NCBI GenBank assembly: GCA_003448685.1
Contig: DLXW01000075.1
Span: forward strand, 1 to 7,645
Direction of reading: 5' to 3'
DNA from: Cyanothece sp. UBA12306
GTDB lineage: Bacteria > Cyanobacteriota > Cyanobacteriia > Cyanobacteriales > Microcystaceae
Length of the DNA: 7,645 nt
A program made the translations under genes and the position numbers. Below, piece after piece: positions 6,402-7,645 of this stretch. The notes beneath the pieces were generated by a model. It made no database searches. It saw only the letters and a list, made by a program, of their open reading frames with translations, and was not told where the DNA came from. Position 1 is the stretch's first letter. Each line of letters starts with the position of its first letter.

Positions 6402-6450
6402 TTGTCAAGGCTAGTCTAGATAACCTGATAAGTCGTAGATTGATCTAAGA

Positions 6451-6485
6451 GTAAACTGCAATGCGACCTGCTCCATTGAAGTTAC
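6451..6485 (+). promoter_or_regulatory. Hairpin in the hemF leader
   Basis: GTAAACTGCAATG (6451-6463) and CATTGAAGTTAC (6474-6485) can pair around the 10-nt loop CGACCTGCTC. The stem has 5 bp, a G-A mismatch, 4 bp, a bulged A, then 2 bp. It ends 28 nt before the hemF start codon. No T-run follows, so it is not a simple terminator. It could be an operator, a protein-binding RNA or an mRNA-stability element. The pairing is plain in the sequence; a function is inference. Confidence 0.4.
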
Positions 6486-6513
6486 ATTAAATTTTAGACT
6501 CAATTCGACAATT

Positions 6514-7545
6514 ATGACTCCTTTGACAACTGATCCAACAACCTCTCAAAAAGCTTCTTTACCACCCCAGGATGCACAAAAAAGGGTGAGCAAGTTCATG
6601 CAAGACCTTCAGGACCAAATCTGTGCCAAACTCGAAGAAGTCGACGGAAAAAGTAAATTTCGCGAAGATAGTTGGAAACGGGAAGAAGGAGGAGGAGGAC
6701 GTTCTCGGTTTATCCGTGACGGTGGTGTCTTAGAACAGGGTGGGGTAAATTTTTCGGAGGTGTGGGGTAAAGAACTACCTCCCTCTATTTTGAAGCAACG
6801 GCCCGAAGCTGCTGGCCACGGATTTTATGCCACGGGAACTTCCATGGTTCTCCATCCAAGTAACCCTTATATCCCCACAGTTCACCTTAATTATCGTTAT
6901 TTTGAAGCCGGTCCTGTTTGGTGGTTCGGAGGAGGTATTGATTTAACTCCCTATTATCCTTTTGCTGAAGATGCGACTCATTTTCACCGCACCCTTAAAG
7001 AAGCGTGTGATCAACATCACTCTGAATATTACCCTGTATTTAAACCCTGGTGTGATGAATATTTCTACTTGAAACATCGCCAAGAAATGCGAGGAGTGGG
7101 GGGTATTTTCTTTGACTATCAAGATGGCATAGATCCTTTATATCGTGGTCCCCATGGAGATAAAGCAGCAGCAATCTATAGTAACCAATTACCTCCTTTA
7201 AAACCTCGTAGTTGGGAAGATATATTCGCTTTTGTTAATAGTTGTGGACGATCTTTTTTACCTGCTTATATACCAATTGTTGAGCAACGACGGAATACTC
7301 AATATGGAGACAGAGAACGTCAATTCCAATTGTATCGACGGGGACGTTACGTTGAGTTTAATTTAGTTTATGATCGCGGGACTATTTTTGGACTGCAAAC
7401 TAATGGACGTACCGAATCAATTTTAATGTCATTGCCTCCTTTAGTTCGTTGGGAATATTGTTATTCTCCTGAACTCAATACCCCCGAATCTGAATTATAC
7501 GAAACTTTCCTCAAACCCCAAGATTGGGTTAATTGGAAATCTTAA
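6514..7545 (+). CDS. hemF: Oxygen-dependent coproporphyrinogen III oxidase
   Basis: A complete 343-residue enzyme (EC 1.3.3.3) that uses O2 to decarboxylate two propionates of coproporphyrinogen III, giving protoporphyrinogen IX for haem and chlorophyll synthesis. The family signature is fully present from Lys177 to Asp201: KPWC, then [12 protein letters not shown] with His188, then VGGIFFD. Other conserved stretches are [16 protein letters not shown] (70-85), [12 protein letters not shown] (104-115) with His114, VHLNYRYFE (123-131) with His124, [14 protein letters not shown] (136-149), His158, and [29 protein letters not shown] near the end (278-306), which includes the substrate-site arginines of the family. 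The first 20 or so residues are a variable Thr/Ser/Pro-rich extension. No transit or signal peptide is seen; it should be a soluble homodimer. ATG at 6514 has no clear Shine-Dalgarno sequence, but no better start keeps the domain intact. It is divergently transcribed from the thioesterase and apparently monocistronic in this window. Confidence 0.97.
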   Translation: MTPLTTDPTTSQKASLPPQDAQKRVSKFMQDLQDQICAKLEEVDGKSKFREDSWKREEGGGGRSRFIRDGGVLEQGGVNFSEVWGKELPPSILKQRPEAAGHGFYATGTSMVLHPSNPYIPTVHLNYRYFEAGPVWWFGGGIDLTPYYPFAEDATHFHRTLKEACDQHHSEYYPVFKPWCDEYFYLKHRQEMRGVGGIFFDYQDGIDPLYRGPHGDKAAAIYSNQLPPLKPRSWEDIFAFVNSCGRSFLPAYIPIVEQRRNTQYGDRERQFQLYRRGRYVEFNLVYDRGTIFGLQTNGRTESILMSLPPLVRWEYCYSPELNTPESELYETFLKPQDWVNWKS

Positions 7546-7567
7546 GCTTATAATTGCACCATTCCCT

Positions 7568-7618
7568 ATCAATATTAAGCCCTCGAAGACGGCTTAGAGG
7601 GCAAGCATAACTATTGAT
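7568..7618. terminator. Structured region downstream of hemF, possible terminator
   Basis: Outer arms ATCAATA (7568-7574) and TATTGAT (7612-7618) enclose an inner stem GCCCTC (7579-7584) with GAGGGC (7597-7602). An alternative stem TAAGCC (7576-7581) with GGCTTA (7591-7596) competes with the inner one. No T-run follows on the plus strand, so this is not a textbook intrinsic terminator. It begins 22 nt past the hemF stop codon, the usual place for 3'-end structure. Confidence 0.35.
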
Positions 7619-7629
7619 GATGCTAATGT

Positions 7630-7636
7630 GGAGGAG
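7630..7636 (+). promoter_or_regulatory. Possible ribosome binding site of a gene starting beyond the window
   Basis: GGAGGAG is a strong Shine-Dalgarno match 9 nt before the window edge, and no sustained frame starts inside the window. The frame from ATG 7617 ends at TGA 7641-7643. The last six bases (TTGACA, 7640-7645) are also a perfect -35 consensus, so the edge is ambiguous. Confidence 0.25.
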
Positions 7637-7645
7637 TGATTGACA

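Larger units (their letters stand above)
6197..6513. other. Divergent intergenic region between thioesterase and hemF (317 bp)
   Basis: No convincing gene lies here. The left third contains purine-rich TTGGGAGTGTGGGAAG, and the centre is AT-rich. Candidate promoters face outwards in both directions. Small palindromes include CTAG-T-CTAG (6411-6419) and TAGAT-TG-ATCTA (6436-6447), and a longer hairpin lies in the presumed hemF leader; these are close enough to the hemF promoter candidate to be operators or leader structure. GTA-N8-TAA at 6435-6448 is near to, but does not fit, the NtcA consensus GTA-N8-TAC. Confidence 0.6.

Noticed and set aside
6435..6448. NtcA-like box GTA-N8-TAA upstream of hemF
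   Set aside because: The second half-site lacks the conserved C of TAC, and the spacing to the promoter candidate is not typical.
1..7645. tRNA or rRNA genes, CRISPR arrays, insertion sequences and phage genes
   Set aside because: No cloverleaf, regularly spaced repeat array, transposase or terminal inverted repeat could be recognised on either strand.

Overview
The window looks like chromosome of a unicellular, moderately AT-rich cyanobacterium, probably of the Cyanothece/Crocosphaera/Rippkaea type. The evidence is a DnaK2-type chaperone, an oxygen-dependent coproporphyrinogen oxidase of cyanobacterial type, three GCGATCGC (HIP1) octamers, and a heptamer short-tandem-repeat tract of a kind common in cyanobacteria. 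The genus is an inference, not something the sequence proves.

Layout, left to right. (1) 32-268 is the N-terminal part of a CadD-like membrane transporter that ends prematurely inside a conserved family motif, so it is probably a remnant. (2) A strong intrinsic terminator (346-386, minus strand) closes dnaK, which occupies 456-2375 on the minus strand. (3) 2376-2648 is a divergent intergenic region. It holds the dnaK leader, where the Shine-Dalgarno sequence and start codon can fold into one hairpin, plus an isolated CIRCE half-site and a GAAGTCA heptamer array. (4) 2649-5704 is a tight same-strand cluster of a nitrilase-fold protein, a GT-A glycosyltransferase and a GT-B glycosyltransferase, with gaps of only 23 and 39 nt. 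(5) A hotdog thioesterase (5699-6196, minus) converges on the last glycosyltransferase and overlaps it by 6 bp. (6) 6197-6513 is a 317-bp divergent intergenic region with candidate promoters in both directions and a hairpin in the hemF leader. (7) hemF (6514-7545, plus) is followed by a structured tail that runs to the window edge.

How the genes relate. dnaK and hemF are housekeeping genes: protein folding, and haem/chlorophyll precursor synthesis. The three-gene cluster between them is the accessory part. Its two glycosyltransferase genes are clearly poorer in GC (about 30-33% in sampled lines) than dnaK and hemF (about 43-45%), and they lack HIP1 sites. Its first gene encodes a nitrilase-fold protein in which two of the three catalytic residues appear substituted (Lys to Arg and Cys to Ser). 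The most interesting reading is a small glycan-modifying operon led by a nitrilase pseudoenzyme or an altered enzyme; the acceptor and the biological role cannot be read from the sequence. The second point of interest is possible RNA-level control of dnaK through a temperature-sensitive start-site hairpin.
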